Of a DNA stretch of 64,000 bases, positions 52,267 to 61,934 are shown piece by piece; positions within the stretch are counted from its first letter, which is position 1, and every line of letters begins with the position of its first letter. Both the position numbers and the translations under genes were made by a program. The notes under the pieces were generated by a model. It did no database searches and was not told the origin of the DNA. It was given only the letters and a program-made list of their open reading frames with translations. The DNA comes from Vallicoccus soli (GTDB lineage Bacteria > Actinomycetota > Actinomycetes > Motilibacterales > Motilibacteraceae). The stretch is from positions 372,001 to 436,000 of the forward strand of contig NZ_QZEZ01000001.1 of assembly GCF_003594885.1 (NCBI RefSeq), read 5' to 3'.

Positions 52267-53555
52267 GCCCGATGTTCCGCGCGCTGCGGGCGTACAACTA
52301 CCGCGTCTACTTCCTCGGCGGCCTCGTCTCCAACACGGGCACCTGGGTGCAGCGCATCGCGCAGGACTGGCTGGTGCTGCAGCTCACCGGGGGCAGCGGG
52401 ACCGCGCTGGGCGTCACGACGGCGCTGCAGTTCCTGCCGATGCCGCTGTTCGGGCTGTGGGCGGGCACGCTCGCCGACCGCTACCCCAAGCGCCGGGTCC
52501 TCGCCGTGGCGAACGCCGCGATGGGCCTGGTGGCGCTCGTGCTCGGCGTCCTCGTGCTCACCGGTGCGGTGCAGGTCTGGCACGTGTTCGTGCTGGCGTT
52601 CCTGCTGGGCACGGGCTCGGCGGTGGAGAACCCGACCCGCCAGTCGTTCGTGGTGGAGATGGTGGGGCGCGACGACCTCACGAACGCCGTGGGCCTCAAC
52701 AGCGCGTCGTTCAACAGCGCGCGGGTCGTCGGCCCCGCGGCCGCCGGCGTCCTCATCGCCGCGCTGGGCGACGAGACGGGCCCGCTGTTCCTGCTCAACG
52801 CGGCCTCGTACGCCGCCGTGATCCTCGCCCTGCGCGCCATGCGCCCGGGGGAGCTGCAGCCGGCGCCGCGCACGCCGCGGGGGCCGGGGCAGGTGCGCGA
52901 GGGCCTGCGCTACGTCGCCGGGCGCCCGGACCTGCTGCTCGTCCTGCTCGTCGTGTTCTTCGTCGGCACCTTCGGGCTGAACTTCCAGATCACCAACGCC
53001 CTCATGGCGACGCAGGAGTTCGGCCGGGGGTCGGAGGCGTACGGCCTGCTCGGGTCGGTCATGGCGGTCGGCTCGCTGTCCGGCGCCCTGCTGGCCGCGC
53101 GCCGCCGGGCGCCGAGCCTCGCCCTGCTCGTCGGGGGCTCGCTCGTGTTCGCGCTGCTCGTGGTCGCGAGCGGGCTCATGCCGACGTACGCGCTGTTCGC
53201 CGTCTCGCTGGTGCCGGTGGGGGTCGTCAGCCTCACGGTCATCACGACGGCGAACGCGTCGCTGCAGCTGGGGGTCGACCCGCTGGTGCGGGGCCGGGTC
53301 ATGGCGCTCTACATGGTCGTGTTCTTCGGCGGCACCCCGGTGGGCGCGCCGCTCGTGGGCGCGCTGGCCGAGGCCGTCGGGCCCCGCGCGAGCCTGGTGC
53401 TCGGCGGCGTCGCGGTGCTCGTCGGCGTGCTCGGCTCGCTGCTGGTCCTGGCCCGGCGCCCGGGCGTGGCCGTCGCCGCGCGCCTCGGGCGGCACCCGGC
53501 GCTGACGGTGAGCGCGGCGCCCGAGCGCGCCCGTCCGGGGCCCGCGCGCGCCTGA
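52263..53555 (+). CDS. MFS transporter (MFS_3 type)
   Basis: The 430-residue exporter has twelve predicted helices, starting FRALRAYNYRVYFLGGLVSN, TGTWVQRIAQDWLVLQLTGG, and a LADRYPKRRVLAV loop, and resembles the EntS-like family. It lacks the C-terminal domain of the MFS at 16679. GTG 52263 overlaps the end of the 23-codon leader frame. The likely substrate is a drug or natural product. It lies immediately beyond the repeat cluster. Confidence 0.88.
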   Translation: MSPMFRALRAYNYRVYFLGGLVSNTGTWVQRIAQDWLVLQLTGGSGTALGVTTALQFLPMPLFGLWAGTLADRYPKRRVLAVANAAMGLVALVLGVLVLTGAVQVWHVFVLAFLLGTGSAVENPTRQSFVVEMVGRDDLTNAVGLNSASFNSARVVGPAAAGVLIAALGDETGPLFLLNAASYAAVILALRAMRPGELQPAPRTPRGPGQVREGLRYVAGRPDLLLVLLVVFFVGTFGLNFQITNALMATQEFGRGSEAYGLLGSVMAVGSLSGALLAARRRAPSLALLVGGSLVFALLVVASGLMPTYALFAVSLVPVGVVSLTVITTANASLQLGVDPLVRGRVMALYMVVFFGGTPVGAPLVGALAEAVGPRASLVLGGVAVLVGVLGSLLVLARRPGVAVAARLGRHPALTVSAAPERARPGPARA

Positions 53556-53587
53556 CCGCGTCCGCGCGGGCGTGGGAGGCTGGCCGC

Positions 53588-54352
53588 ATGACGGTCCCGC
53601 CGGCCCCGGACGCCCCCTCCACCCGGCTCGCGCCGGAGCGCTACCTCGCGCTGCTGCGCGCCGACGCCGCGCGCGCGGCGGCGCTGGCCGTGCCCGGCGC
53701 CCTCGACGGCCCGGTGCCGCACTGCCCGGGCTGGAGCGTGCGCGACGTCCTCGTGCACACCGGGCGGGTCTACCTCGACAAGGCCGCCGTCCTGCGCACG
53801 GGCGCCCCGGCCGGGGAGCCGGACGAGCGGCCCGGCGACGACGAGGTGGTGCCCTGGTTCCTGGGCGCGCTCGGCACCGTCGTCGGCGAGCTCGAGCGGC
53901 GGGACCCCGCCGCGCCGGCGTGGAGCTGGTGGCCGCAGGAGCCGACCGTCGGCTTCTGGTACCGGCGCATGGCCCAGGAGACGGCGGTGCACCGCGTCGA
54001 CGTCGAGGGGGCGGTCGACGCGCTGACGCCCGTGGCCGCCGACCTCGCGGTGGACGGCGTCGACGAGGTCCTCACCCGGTTCCTCGTCGACCCGCGCACC
54101 CCCGCGCCGGAGGGCGTGGAGCCGGGGATCATCGCGGTGCGCACCGCGGGGCGCACCTGGCGGGTCGCGCTCGACGCCGACGGCGTGCAGGTGGCGCACG
54201 GCCCCGGCTCGTCCGACGCCACCGTGACCGGCGACCCGTCCGAGCTGCTCCTGTGGCTGTGGCGCCGCCGCGGCGAGGAGGCCGTCGACGCCTCCGGCGA
54301 GGCCGGGGTCGTCGCCGCGCTGCGGACCTGGATGGGCGCCGCGACGCAGTGA
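53588..54352 (+). CDS. Mycothiol-dependent maleylpyruvate isomerase family protein
   Basis: The 254-residue protein has the DinB-like four-helix metal-binding start (PERYLALLRADAARAAALA, PVPHCPGWSVRDVLVHTGRV) with His residues in HCPGWSVRDVLVH and MAQETAVHRVDVE, and a C-terminal SCP2-like region (VAHGPGSSDATVTGDPSELL). Such proteins use mycothiol for thiol-transfer or isomerisation; the substrate is unknown. Its stop overlaps thpR by GTGA. Confidence 0.88.
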   Translation: MTVPPAPDAPSTRLAPERYLALLRADAARAAALAVPGALDGPVPHCPGWSVRDVLVHTGRVYLDKAAVLRTGAPAGEPDERPGDDEVVPWFLGALGTVVGELERRDPAAPAWSWWPQEPTVGFWYRRMAQETAVHRVDVEGAVDALTPVAADLAVDGVDEVLTRFLVDPRTPAPEGVEPGIIAVRTAGRTWRVALDADGVQVAHGPGSSDATVTGDPSELLLWLWRRRGEEAVDASGEAGVVAALRTWMGAATQ

Positions 54353-54897
54353 GGCTGTTCGTCGCCCTCGTCCCGCCGGCGGCGGTCGTCGCGCAGGTGC
54401 GCGCCGGTACGGCGGCCGCCCGGGCGGCGGCGCCGGGGCTGCGGTGGGTGCCCCCCGACCGGCTGCACCTGACCCTGGCGTTCCTCGGCGAGGTCCCCGA
54501 CGACCGGGTCCCCGAGCTGACGGCGGCGCTGGCGCGCGCCTGCGCCCCTCTGCCCCGGCCGCGGCTCGCGCTGCACAGCGCCGGGCGCTTCGGCGGGCGC
54601 GTCCTGTGGGCCGGCGTGCAGGGCGCCACCGCGGACCTCGAGCGGCTCGCGGCGGCCTGCGGCGCGGCGGCCGCCCGCTGCGGGGTGCCGCTGGAGGACC
54701 GGCCCTACCGGGCGCACCTCACGCTGGCGCGGGCGCGGGAGCCGTACGACCTCGCGCCGCTCGTCGCGCTCCTCGACGGGCTGCGGGCCGGGCCGTGGAC
54801 CGCCCGCTCGGCGACCCTGGTCCGCAGCCGGCCGGGGCGGCTGCCCGCGTACGAGCCGCTCGCCGCCCTGCCGCTGGCCGCCCCGGGCGGCGGATAG
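54349..54897 (+). CDS. thpR: RNA 2',3'-cyclic phosphodiesterase (LigT family)
   Basis: The 182-residue protein has the two HxTx motifs (HLTLAFLGEV and HLTLARAREP) of the 2H phosphoesterase superfamily, plus the LFVALVPP start and RFGGRVLWAGV. ThpR opens 2',3'-cyclic phosphate on RNA ends. The GTG overlaps the preceding stop. The last codons provide the TAGCCT box for the following tiny gene. Confidence 0.92.
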   Translation: MRLFVALVPPAAVVAQVRAGTAAARAAAPGLRWVPPDRLHLTLAFLGEVPDDRVPELTAALARACAPLPRPRLALHSAGRFGGRVLWAGVQGATADLERLAAACGAAAARCGVPLEDRPYRAHLTLARAREPYDLAPLVALLDGLRAGPWTARSATLVRSRPGRLPAYEPLAALPLAAPGGG

Positions 54898-54900
54898 CCT
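54895..54900 (+). promoter_or_regulatory. -10 box of the 27-codon gene
   Basis: TAGCCT includes the thpR stop codon and stands 6 nt before GTG 54907, the leaderless spacing seen elsewhere in the window. Confidence 0.45.
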
Positions 54901-54906
54901 CGCCCG

Positions 54907-54990
54907 GTGGACTACCGGACCCGCAGGATCGTGGCGCTGGTCGCGCTCGTCGCGCTGGTGCTCGTGGTGGCGGCCGGCAGCCTCCTCTGA
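54907..54990 (+). CDS. Tiny single-pass membrane protein (27 aa)
   Basis: This frame encodes a basic N-terminus (VDYRTRR) and one hydrophobic helix (IVALVALVALVLVVAAGSLL). The positive-inside start, the leaderless TAGCCT box and the terminator hairpin right after it support a real small membrane protein. Such proteins are easily missed by gene finders. Function unknown. Confidence 0.5.
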   Translation: MDYRTRRIVALVALVALVLVVAAGSLL

Positions 54991-54995
54991 ACGCC

Positions 54996-55032
54996 AGCGC
55001 GCCCCGGCCCGCCGTGCGGACCGGGGCGCGCT
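54996..55032. terminator. Bidirectional terminator
   Basis: AGCGCGCCCCGG (54996-55007) and CCGGGGCGCGCT (55021-55032) form a perfect 12-bp stem with a 13-nt loop. It separates the tiny gene from the convergent nuclease gene. Confidence 0.75.
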
Positions 55033-55048
55033 GCTGCCGCCCGGGGGG

Positions 55049-57673
55049 TCAGGCGCCCGCGGCGGAGCGCCCGGGGTGGTCGACGCGGTACAGCGACTGC
55101 ACGGCCGCGCCGCGCACGGTCGCCCGCACCTGGAGCGTCGCGCTGCCCGGGGGCAGGTCGGCGAGGCCGGTGCTGCGCGTCAGGTAGACCGCGGCGCCCG
55201 GCTGCACGGTCCGCGCCGTGGTGTCGCCGTAGGCCGTCAGCATCCGCACCGACACCGGCGCCCGCCCGGTGTTGACGAGGTGGCCGGCGACGTACGCGAC
55301 GCGCTCCTGCGGGTGGACCCAGCTGCCGCCGCTCGCGCGGCCGGTCGGCAGGGCCCGCGCCGGGCCGCCCTGCAGGTCGACCCCGACCACGAGCGGGTCG
55401 TGGTCGCTGGAGCGGTACGGGTCCGGCGCGAAGAGCGCCTCGTCGCCGGAGTACTGGTAGGCGGAGGACTCGACCGAGTTGATGTTCCAGTGCGTCGCGC
55501 CCGTCACCTTCGCGGCCATCGCGCGCGTCGCGAGCGCGTGGTCGAGGGAGCCGGACAGCGCCTCGAAGACGTAGCTGTAGCGGCCCGGGTCGAGCGCGCT
55601 GCCGAGGTCGACGAGGCCCTCGCGCTCCAGCAGGTCGATCGGGTCCTCGCGGGTGTAGGCGTTGTAGTCGCCGAGCGAGACGACGTCCGGGTCGCCGGTG
55701 CTGCGCACGAGCCGGTCGAGGAAGGCGTCCAGCGACGCGGCCTGGCGGACCCGGTCGCCGTTGTACGCGCCCTGGCCGTTGTCGGCGTTGTCGCCGGTGC
55801 CGGTGCCGCCCTTGGACTTGAAGTGGTTCGCGACGACCGTGAACGTGTCGCCCCGGGCCTTGAAGGTCTGCGCGACCGGCTCGCGCGCGTTGGACCAGAC
55901 GGTCTCGTCGACGAGCCCGACCGGGGCGCCGACCGGCCTGACGGCCGCGCGCTTGTAGATGATCGCGTTGCGGATCACGTCGCGCTCGACGCCGTAGAGC
56001 TCCTGCGGGAAGGGCGAGTACGCCCACACCCGCCCGCCGGCCGCGGCGTTGAGGCGGGCGACGAGGTCGGCCACCGCGGTGTCCGCGTCGCCCGGGGTCA
56101 GCCCGGTGGAGTCGGTGTCCTCGATCTCCATGAGCGTCACGACCTCCGCGTCGAGGCCGCCCAGGGCGCTCACGACCTTCGCGGCCTGCTGCTCGAACTC
56201 CGCGTCGGTGCGGGCGCCGCGGCCCGGCTCCTCCCGGGTGAGGAAGTAGTTGAGCACGTTGAAGGCGCCGACCCGCAGGTCGCCGCCCACCGGCTCCGGC
56301 GCCTCCGGGCGGGTGTCCTGCGGGGCGAAGGTGCCCTCGGCGGTGCCGTCGGCCGGCTGCAGGCGCCAGGCGTCGAAGCCGTACCCGAGCACGAGCGGCG
56401 CCGTGAACCGCAGGGCGTCGCCGACCCGCACGGGGGTCTGCGGGGTGAGGTACGGCAGCGTGGTCACGCTGACCCGCGAGCTCACGGCGTCGTCGAGCAC
56501 GATGCTGCGCAGCGCGCCCTGCGCCGCGACGGCCTCGGCGGCCTCGCCCGGGCGGGCGACCTCGGTCGGCTGCACGAGGAGGCCGCCCTCGGAGAGGGTC
56601 AGCTCGCCGAAGGAGGTGAGGTCGTACACCTCGCTGACGGTCAGCGCGTCGGCGGGCGCGACGAGCATGCCCTCGAGGCGCTCGCGCTCCGCGTCCCCGG
56701 CGGGCAGGTCGAGCGCGGCGGGCGCGGGCAGGTCCGCGGCGGTGCCGTCGGCGCACACCTCGACCCGGTCCGCGGAGACCTGGGTCTGCGCGAAGTACTC
56801 CTCGGCCTCGCCGGTGACCGCGACCTCGTCGCCGAGGTCCACCTGCGCGCCGGGCTCGAACACGAAGACGCCGTCGGAGGTCGCCGGGTCGCCGTCGCCG
56901 TCCGCGTCCTGCAGGTAGAACCCGGACAGGCCCTCGACGTCGCCGACGACGGTGCCGCGCACCCTGACGGTGCTGCCGGCGAGCGGGGTGGCGTCGCCGC
57001 TGCCCTGCACCGCGCCGACCTGGTGGGTCGGGGTCGCCGCGCAGGGGTCGCCGACCGGCGGCTCCTCCGGACCGGTGCCGCCGCCGGGGTTGACGGCGCC
57101 CCGCGTGGCGGGGGCCGGGCCGGACCAGACGAGGGCGTCCGCGGCGGCGTCGTACGTCCGCGACAGCGACTGCCCGGCGGGCTCGCTGCCGGCCTCGGCG
57201 ACGCCGATGTCGGTGCTGGTCCTGCCGGCGGCCGGGCCGTTCGTGGCGGTGAGGACGCCCTCGTAGGACAGGAGCTCGAGGACCTCGCTGCCGCGGACCA
57301 GGGCGATCCCGTCCGGGCTGCCGTTCTGCACGCCGTTGGCCGGGTAGTCGACCACGGCGACCGCGGGCGCGTCGGCCGGGGCGGTCACCAGGGGCAGCGC
57401 GTCGGTGTCGTACACCGCCCCGCCGCTGCCGTTGTAGAGGACCACCGAGAGGCCGGCGGAGCTGGTGCCGGGCGGCAGCTGGACCTCGACGAACTCGCCG
57501 GTGTCGGCCCCGTCGTTGTCGTAGTGGACCTCGGAGACGAACGGCGCGGCGGGCGGGGCGGCGGCGGCGGGCAGCGCGCCGACCGCGCCGAGCGCCGTCG
57601 CGGCGAGCGCGCTCAGCGCGGTCGCGCCGGCGAGCGCGGCGCGCCGGGCCGGGGAGGGGGTGGTGGGGAGCAC
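55049..57673 (-). CDS. Secreted ExeM/NucH-type endonuclease
   Basis: The 874-residue protein has a signal peptide (ALAGATALSALAATALGAVGAL), an N-terminal lamin-tail-like domain (FVSEVHYDNDGADTGEFVEV), an OB-fold region (VRGTVVGDVEGLSGFYLQDA), and a C-terminal endonuclease/exonuclease/phosphatase domain (VGAFNVLNYFLTRE, VVTLMEIEDTDS, VVANHFKSKGG, VVSLGDYNAYTRED, SSDHDPLVVGV with catalytic Asp/His). It is the ExeM/NucH family of extracellular DNases, used to degrade environmental DNA or biofilm matrix. GTG 57673. Confidence 0.93.
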   Translation of the reverse strand: MLPTTPSPARRAALAGATALSALAATALGAVGALPAAAAPPAAPFVSEVHYDNDGADTGEFVEVQLPPGTSSAGLSVVLYNGSGGAVYDTDALPLVTAPADAPAVAVVDYPANGVQNGSPDGIALVRGSEVLELLSYEGVLTATNGPAAGRTSTDIGVAEAGSEPAGQSLSRTYDAAADALVWSGPAPATRGAVNPGGGTGPEEPPVGDPCAATPTHQVGAVQGSGDATPLAGSTVRVRGTVVGDVEGLSGFYLQDADGDGDPATSDGVFVFEPGAQVDLGDEVAVTGEAEEYFAQTQVSADRVEVCADGTAADLPAPAALDLPAGDAERERLEGMLVAPADALTVSEVYDLTSFGELTLSEGGLLVQPTEVARPGEAAEAVAAQGALRSIVLDDAVSSRVSVTTLPYLTPQTPVRVGDALRFTAPLVLGYGFDAWRLQPADGTAEGTFAPQDTRPEAPEPVGGDLRVGAFNVLNYFLTREEPGRGARTDAEFEQQAAKVVSALGGLDAEVVTLMEIEDTDSTGLTPGDADTAVADLVARLNAAAGGRVWAYSPFPQELYGVERDVIRNAIIYKRAAVRPVGAPVGLVDETVWSNAREPVAQTFKARGDTFTVVANHFKSKGGTGTGDNADNGQGAYNGDRVRQAASLDAFLDRLVRSTGDPDVVSLGDYNAYTREDPIDLLEREGLVDLGSALDPGRYSYVFEALSGSLDHALATRAMAAKVTGATHWNINSVESSAYQYSGDEALFAPDPYRSSDHDPLVVGVDLQGGPARALPTGRASGGSWVHPQERVAYVAGHLVNTGRAPVSVRMLTAYGDTTARTVQPGAAVYLTRSTGLADLPPGSATLQVRATVRGAAVQSLYRVDHPGRSAAGA

Positions 57674-57750
57674 CTGGTTCCTTCGTGTCGTGCGGTGTGT
57701 ACGTGCTGTGACGCCCCATGGTGCGGGTTCGTCCCCTCCGGGCGCCATCG

Positions 57751-57766
57751 CCCGGGTGAACCCGGG
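57751..57766. repeat. Palindrome in the region upstream of both the nuclease and pgmB
   Basis: CCCGGGT (57751-57757), GA, ACCCGGG (57760-57766) is a perfect palindrome between the two divergent genes. It could be an operator for either. A TAGCCT -10 box (57806-57811) follows, serving pgmB. The rest of the 193-nt gap shows nothing else. Confidence 0.5.
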
Positions 57767-57866
57767 ATGACGGGCTCGTCGAGGGGAGTGCCGGCCCGTC
57801 GTGGGTAGCCTCCCGGGCGACCTGCGGCCGGCCGGCGGTGGGACGGGGCCGGACGCGAGGAGCGAC

Positions 57867-58619
57867 GTGCTGGGGCTGCCCGAGGGCGTGACGGCGTGCC
57901 TGTTCGACCTGGACGGGGTGCTCACGGACACTGCGGCCGTGCACGACGCCGCGTGGACGGAGGTCTTCGACGCGTTCCTGCGCGAGCGCGCGGAGCGGAC
58001 GGGCGGGCGCTTCGTGCCCTTCGACCCGGTGCAGGACTACGCCGACCACGTCGACGGCAAGCCGCGGGCCGACGGGGTGCGCGACTTCCTGGCCAGCCGG
58101 GGCGTGCACCTGCCGGAGGGGTCCCCCGACGACGGGCCCGCGGAGCCGACGGTGCACGGGCTCGGGAACCGCAAGAACGAGGCCCTGCTGCGGCGGGTGC
58201 GCGAGGACGGCGTCGAGGTGTTCGCGGGCTCCCGGCGCTACCTCGAGGAGGCGGCGGCGCTCGGGCTGCGCCGCGCGGTGGTGTCGAGCAGCGCCAACAC
58301 CCGGGAGGTGCTCGAGGTGACCGGCCTCGCCGCGCTCGTGGAGGAGCGGGTGGACGGCGTGGTGCTGCGCGAGACCGGGCTGCGGGGCAAGCCGGCGCCC
58401 GACACGTTCCTCGAGGGGGCGCGCCGGCTCGGCGTCGCGCCGGCCGCGGCCGCGGTCTTCGAGGACGCCCTGGCGGGGGTCGAGGCGGGCCGGGCGGGCG
58501 GCTTCGGGGCGGTCGTGGGGGTGGACCGGGTGGGCGGCGGGCACGCGGACGACCTGCGCGTGCACGGGGCGAGCGTCGTCGTCCGCGACCTCGCCGAGCT
58601 GCTGGGGGAGGGCGCGTGA
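57867..58619 (+). CDS. pgmB: Beta-phosphoglucomutase-like HAD protein
   Basis: The 250-residue protein has the phosphorylation motif [19 protein letters not shown] with nucleophile Asp14 and Asp16. The cap domain contains [19 protein letters not shown], and [28 protein letters not shown] and [18 protein letters not shown] are the remaining HAD motifs. GTG 57867 is preferred over GTG 57801 because a TAGCCT box lies inside the longer frame and AGGAG precedes 57867. It overlaps the GH65 gene by GTGA. The pair would convert glucosyl disaccharide to glucose plus beta-glucose 1-phosphate, then glucose 6-phosphate. Confidence 0.88.
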   Translation: MLGLPEGVTACLFDLDGVLTDTAAVHDAAWTEVFDAFLRERAERTGGRFVPFDPVQDYADHVDGKPRADGVRDFLASRGVHLPEGSPDDGPAEPTVHGLGNRKNEALLRRVREDGVEVFAGSRRYLEEAAALGLRRAVVSSSANTREVLEVTGLAALVEERVDGVVLRETGLRGKPAPDTFLEGARRLGVAPAAAAVFEDALAGVEAGRAGGFGAVVGVDRVGGGHADDLRVHGASVVVRDLAELLGEGA

Positions 58620-60970
58620 ACGGCGGCACCCCCTTCCCGGTCGACCCGTGGCAGGTGCGCGAGACGCACCTCGACCTCGGGCTGCTCGACCGGTCCGAGT
58701 CGCTCTTCGCGCTGTCCAACGGGCACATCGGCCTGCGGGGCAACCTCGACGAGGGCGAGCCGCACGGGCTGCCGGGGACGTACCTCGGGTCCTTCTTCGA
58801 GCTGCGCCCCCTGCCCTACGCCGAGGCCGGCTACGGCTACCCGGAGGAGGGCCAGACCGTCGTCAACGTCACGAACGGCAAGGTCCTGCGGCTGCTCGTG
58901 GACGACGAGCCGTTCGACGTGCGCTACGGCGTGCTGCACGCGCACGAGCGAGCGCTCGACCTGCGCGCCGGCACGCTCGTGCGCGACGTCGACTGGGAGT
59001 CGCCCGCGGGACGGCGCGTCCGGGTCCGCTCGACCCGCCTCGTCTCGTTCACCCAGCGCGCGGTCGCCGCGGTCGAGTACGTCGTCGAGGCCGTCGACCG
59101 CCCGGTGCGGCTCATCGTGCAGTCCGAGCTCGTCGCCAACGAGGAGCTGCCGCAGCAGGCGGCCGACCCCCGCGTCGCGGCGGTGCTCGAGCGCCCGCTC
59201 GAGGCGCTGGAGCAGGGGCACCTCGAGCGCGGCGCGGTGCTGCTGCACCGCACCCGGCGCAGCGACCTGCAGATGGCCGCCGCGATGGACCACGACGTCG
59301 AGGCGCCGGGGAGGGTGGAGACCGAGACGCGGGTGCACGAGGACTGGGCCCGCACGACCATCGTCTGCTCGCTGCAGCCGGGCGAGCGGCTGCGCGTCCT
59401 CAAGCTCCTCGCGTACGGCTGGTCGAGCGTGCGCTCGCGCCCCGCCCTGCGCGACCAGGTGGCCGCGGCCCTCACGGGCGCCCGCTACAGCGGCTGGGAC
59501 GGGCTGCTGCGCGAGCAGCGCGACTACCTCGACGACTACTGGGTGGGGGCCGACGTCCAGGTCGACGGCGACCCGGAGGTGCAGCAGGCCGTCCGGTTCG
59601 CGATGTTCCACGTCCTGCAGGCCGGGGCGCGCTCCGAGGGCCGGTGCATCCCGGGCAAGGGCCTGACCGGCCCGGGCTACGACGGCCACACCTTCTGGGA
59701 CACCGAGGCGTACGTCCTGCCCGTGCTCTCGCACGTCGCCCCCGCCGCGGCCGCGGACGCGCTGCACTGGCGCTACACGACGCTGCCGCTGGCCAAGGAG
59801 CGGGCCGAGACGCTGGGGCTGCACGGCGCGGCGTTCCCGTGGCGGACGATCCGCGGGCAGGAGTGCTCCGGCTACTGGCCGGCGGGCACCGCGGCGTTCC
59901 ACGTGAACGCCGACGTCGCCATCGCCGTCGAGCACTACCGCGACGTCACCGGCGACGACGGGGTCGAGCTGCGCGGCGGGCTCGAGCTGCTCGTCGAGAC
60001 CGCGCGGCTGTGGATGTCGCTGGGGCACCACGACCGCGAGGGGCGCTGGCACGTCGTCGGGGTCACCGGCCCCGACGAGTACAGCGCCGTCACCGAGGAC
60101 AACGTCTTCACCAACCTCGCCGCGGCGCGCAACCTCCGCGCCGCGGTGCAGGCGGTGCACCGGCACCCCGACATGGCCCGCGGGCTCGGCGTGGACCTCG
60201 AGGAGACGGCCCGCTGGCGCGCGGCCGCGGAGCACGTCGTCGTCCCCTACGACGAGGACCTGCGGGTGCACCAGCAGTCGGCGGGCTGGACGCGGCTGCC
60301 GGAGTTCGACTTCGAGGGCAAGCGCTTCCCCCTGCTGCTGAGCACGCCGTACTTCGACCTCTACCGCAAGCAGGTCGTCAAGCAGGCCGACCTCGTCATG
60401 GCGATGCTGTGGTTCGGCGACCTGTTCACCCCGGAGGACAAGGCCCGCAACGTCGACTACTACGAGCGGCGCACCGTCCGCGACTCGTCCCTGTCGGCGT
60501 GCGTGCAGGCGGTGATGGCCGCCGAGGTGGGCCACCTCGAGCTGGCGCACGACTACCTGCACGAGGCCGCGCTCGTCGACCTGCGCGACCTGCACGGGAA
60601 CAGCCGCGACGGCCTGCACATCGCCTCGCTGGCCGGCACCTGGACGGCGCTCGTCGCCGGCTTCGGCGGCCTGCGCGACCGCTGCGGGCACCTCGCGCTC
60701 GACCCGCAGCTGCCGGACGGGATCACCGGCCTGCGCTTCCGGGTGCGCTGGCGCGGCCTGTCGCTCGTCGTCGCGGTCGAGCCGGAGCAGGTGACGTACG
60801 AGCTCCTCGACGGCGAGGGCTCCTCGCTCGCCTTCCGCCACGCCGGCGAGGACGTCGTCGTGACCGTCGGCGAGCCGCTCGTGCGCCCGCTGCGCCGGCG
60901 GGCGCCGCTGCTGGACCGGCCGCGCCAGCCCCCGGGCCGGGCGCCGGTGGAGCGCCGCGACCGGCGCTGA
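58616..60970 (+). CDS. GH65 disaccharide phosphorylase (maltose/trehalose/kojibiose type)
   Basis: The 784-residue protein has the GH65 N-terminal beta-sandwich ([20 protein letters not shown]), the (alpha/alpha)6 barrel with [15 protein letters not shown], WKxxGA-type [22 protein letters not shown], the general acid Glu488 in GPDEYS, and [16 protein letters not shown], then [16 protein letters not shown]65 enzymes phosphorolyse alpha-glucosides, giving beta-glucose 1-phosphate. The partner beta-phosphoglucomutase overlaps upstream. Which disaccharide is used cannot be read; trehalose would complement otsAB. Confidence 0.93.
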   Translation: MNGGTPFPVDPWQVRETHLDLGLLDRSESLFALSNGHIGLRGNLDEGEPHGLPGTYLGSFFELRPLPYAEAGYGYPEEGQTVVNVTNGKVLRLLVDDEPFDVRYGVLHAHERALDLRAGTLVRDVDWESPAGRRVRVRSTRLVSFTQRAVAAVEYVVEAVDRPVRLIVQSELVANEELPQQAADPRVAAVLERPLEALEQGHLERGAVLLHRTRRSDLQMAAAMDHDVEAPGRVETETRVHEDWARTTIVCSLQPGERLRVLKLLAYGWSSVRSRPALRDQVAAALTGARYSGWDGLLREQRDYLDDYWVGADVQVDGDPEVQQAVRFAMFHVLQAGARSEGRCIPGKGLTGPGYDGHTFWDTEAYVLPVLSHVAPAAAADALHWRYTTLPLAKERAETLGLHGAAFPWRTIRGQECSGYWPAGTAAFHVNADVAIAVEHYRDVTGDDGVELRGGLELLVETARLWMSLGHHDREGRWHVVGVTGPDEYSAVTEDNVFTNLAAARNLRAAVQAVHRHPDMARGLGVDLEETARWRAAAEHVVVPYDEDLRVHQQSAGWTRLPEFDFEGKRFPLLLSTPYFDLYRKQVVKQADLVMAMLWFGDLFTPEDKARNVDYYERRTVRDSSLSACVQAVMAAEVGHLELAHDYLHEAALVDLRDLHGNSRDGLHIASLAGTWTALVAGFGGLRDRCGHLALDPQLPDGITGLRFRVRWRGLSLVVAVEPEQVTYELLDGEGSSLAFRHAGEDVVVTVGEPLVRPLRRRAPLLDRPRQPPGRAPVERRDRR

Positions 60971-60999
60971 GGCGCGCAGCCGGCGCTGCGGCCCGGGGG

Positions 61000-61929
61000 T
61001 CAGCGCACCGCGAGCCCGGCGACGACCGCCCGGTGGTCGGTGCCCGGCAGGGCGACGGTGCGCGAGCCCGTCGGCACGGCCGCGCCCTCGCGGACGAGGA
61101 CGTGGTCGATCCGCACGAGCGGCGGCACGCCGAGGTCGGCCGGCCAGGTCGGGCGCACCAGCGCGCCCGGACCGCCCTCGGCGGCGTCGACGAGCCCCGT
61201 GCCCAGCAGGGCCCGGAAGGGGCCGTGGTCGCGGGTGGCGTTGAGGTCCCCGGCCACGACGACGCGCTCCCCGGCGCCGCGCGACCAGGCGGCGAGCCGG
61301 CGCAGGTCGCCCCGCCAGGCGCCCTCCGTCTCGGGCCGGGGCGAGACCGGGTGCACCGCCGCGACGAGCAGCGGTGCGCGGCCGGGCAGCTCGAGGGCCG
61401 CGACGGGGGCCGGGAAGGTCGTGCCGCCGACCAGCCCCGCCGGGCGCAGCGGCGTCCGCGCGTACACCGCCGCGCCCGCGGCCCCCTCGCGCGCCTCGAC
61501 CACGCGCTCCGGCAGCTCGCGCGCGAGGCCCGCCGCGTCGAGCCGGTCCGCCAGGCCGGTCGTCAGCTCGACGAGCACCAGCACGTCGACGGCGTGGTCC
61601 CGCACGGCGGCCACCACCGCGTCGGGGTCGGCCCGGCCGACCTCGACGTTCGCGGTCATCACCGTGAGGTCCGCGGCCCCCCTGGGCGGCGCCGGGTGCG
61701 GTGCGACCTGCGGCGCCGCCCAGGCCACCTGCAGCAGGAGGAGCGCGGCCGCGGCGGCCGCGAGCGGGCGCGCGCGCAGCAGGCCGGCCGCCAGGAGGAC
61801 GAGCAGCAGCCCCGGGGCCAGCAGGGGGACGAACGCGACCACCTGGGGGAGCGGGGCCGAGCCGTCGAGGCGCAGCAGGCTCACCAGCGCCGCGGCCGCG
61901 ACCGCGGCCCACAGCCCGCCCCGCAGCAC
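61000..61929 (-). CDS. Membrane-anchored endonuclease/exonuclease/phosphatase-family protein
   Basis: The 309-residue protein has three N-terminal membrane segments (LWAAVAAAALVSLL, VVAFVPLLAPGLLLVLLAAG, LAAAAAALLLLQVAWAA) and a C-terminal EEP domain (TVMTANVEVGRADPD, VLVLVELTTGLADRL, VVVAGDLNATRDHGPF, RIDHVLVREG, GTDHRAVVAGL). It is a DNase-like or sphingomyelinase-like hydrolase facing outside. GTG 61929 lies 5 nt after the preceding stop codon, so it shares the operon with the two following (upstream) genes. Confidence 0.87.
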   Translation of the reverse strand: MLRGGLWAAVAAAALVSLLRLDGSAPLPQVVAFVPLLAPGLLLVLLAAGLLRARPLAAAAAALLLLQVAWAAPQVAPHPAPPRGAADLTVMTANVEVGRADPDAVVAAVRDHAVDVLVLVELTTGLADRLDAAGLARELPERVVEAREGAAGAAVYARTPLRPAGLVGGTTFPAPVAALELPGRAPLLVAAVHPVSPRPETEGAWRGDLRRLAAWSRGAGERVVVAGDLNATRDHGPFRALLGTGLVDAAEGGPGALVRPTWPADLGVPPLVRIDHVLVREGAAVPTGSRTVALPGTDHRAVVAGLAVR

Positions 61930-61934
61930 CCGCC

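Noticed and set aside
57801-57866. Longer pgmB start at GTG 57801
   Set aside because: The TAGCCT -10 box falls inside it and a clear AGGAG site precedes the GTG at 57867, where HAD similarity begins.
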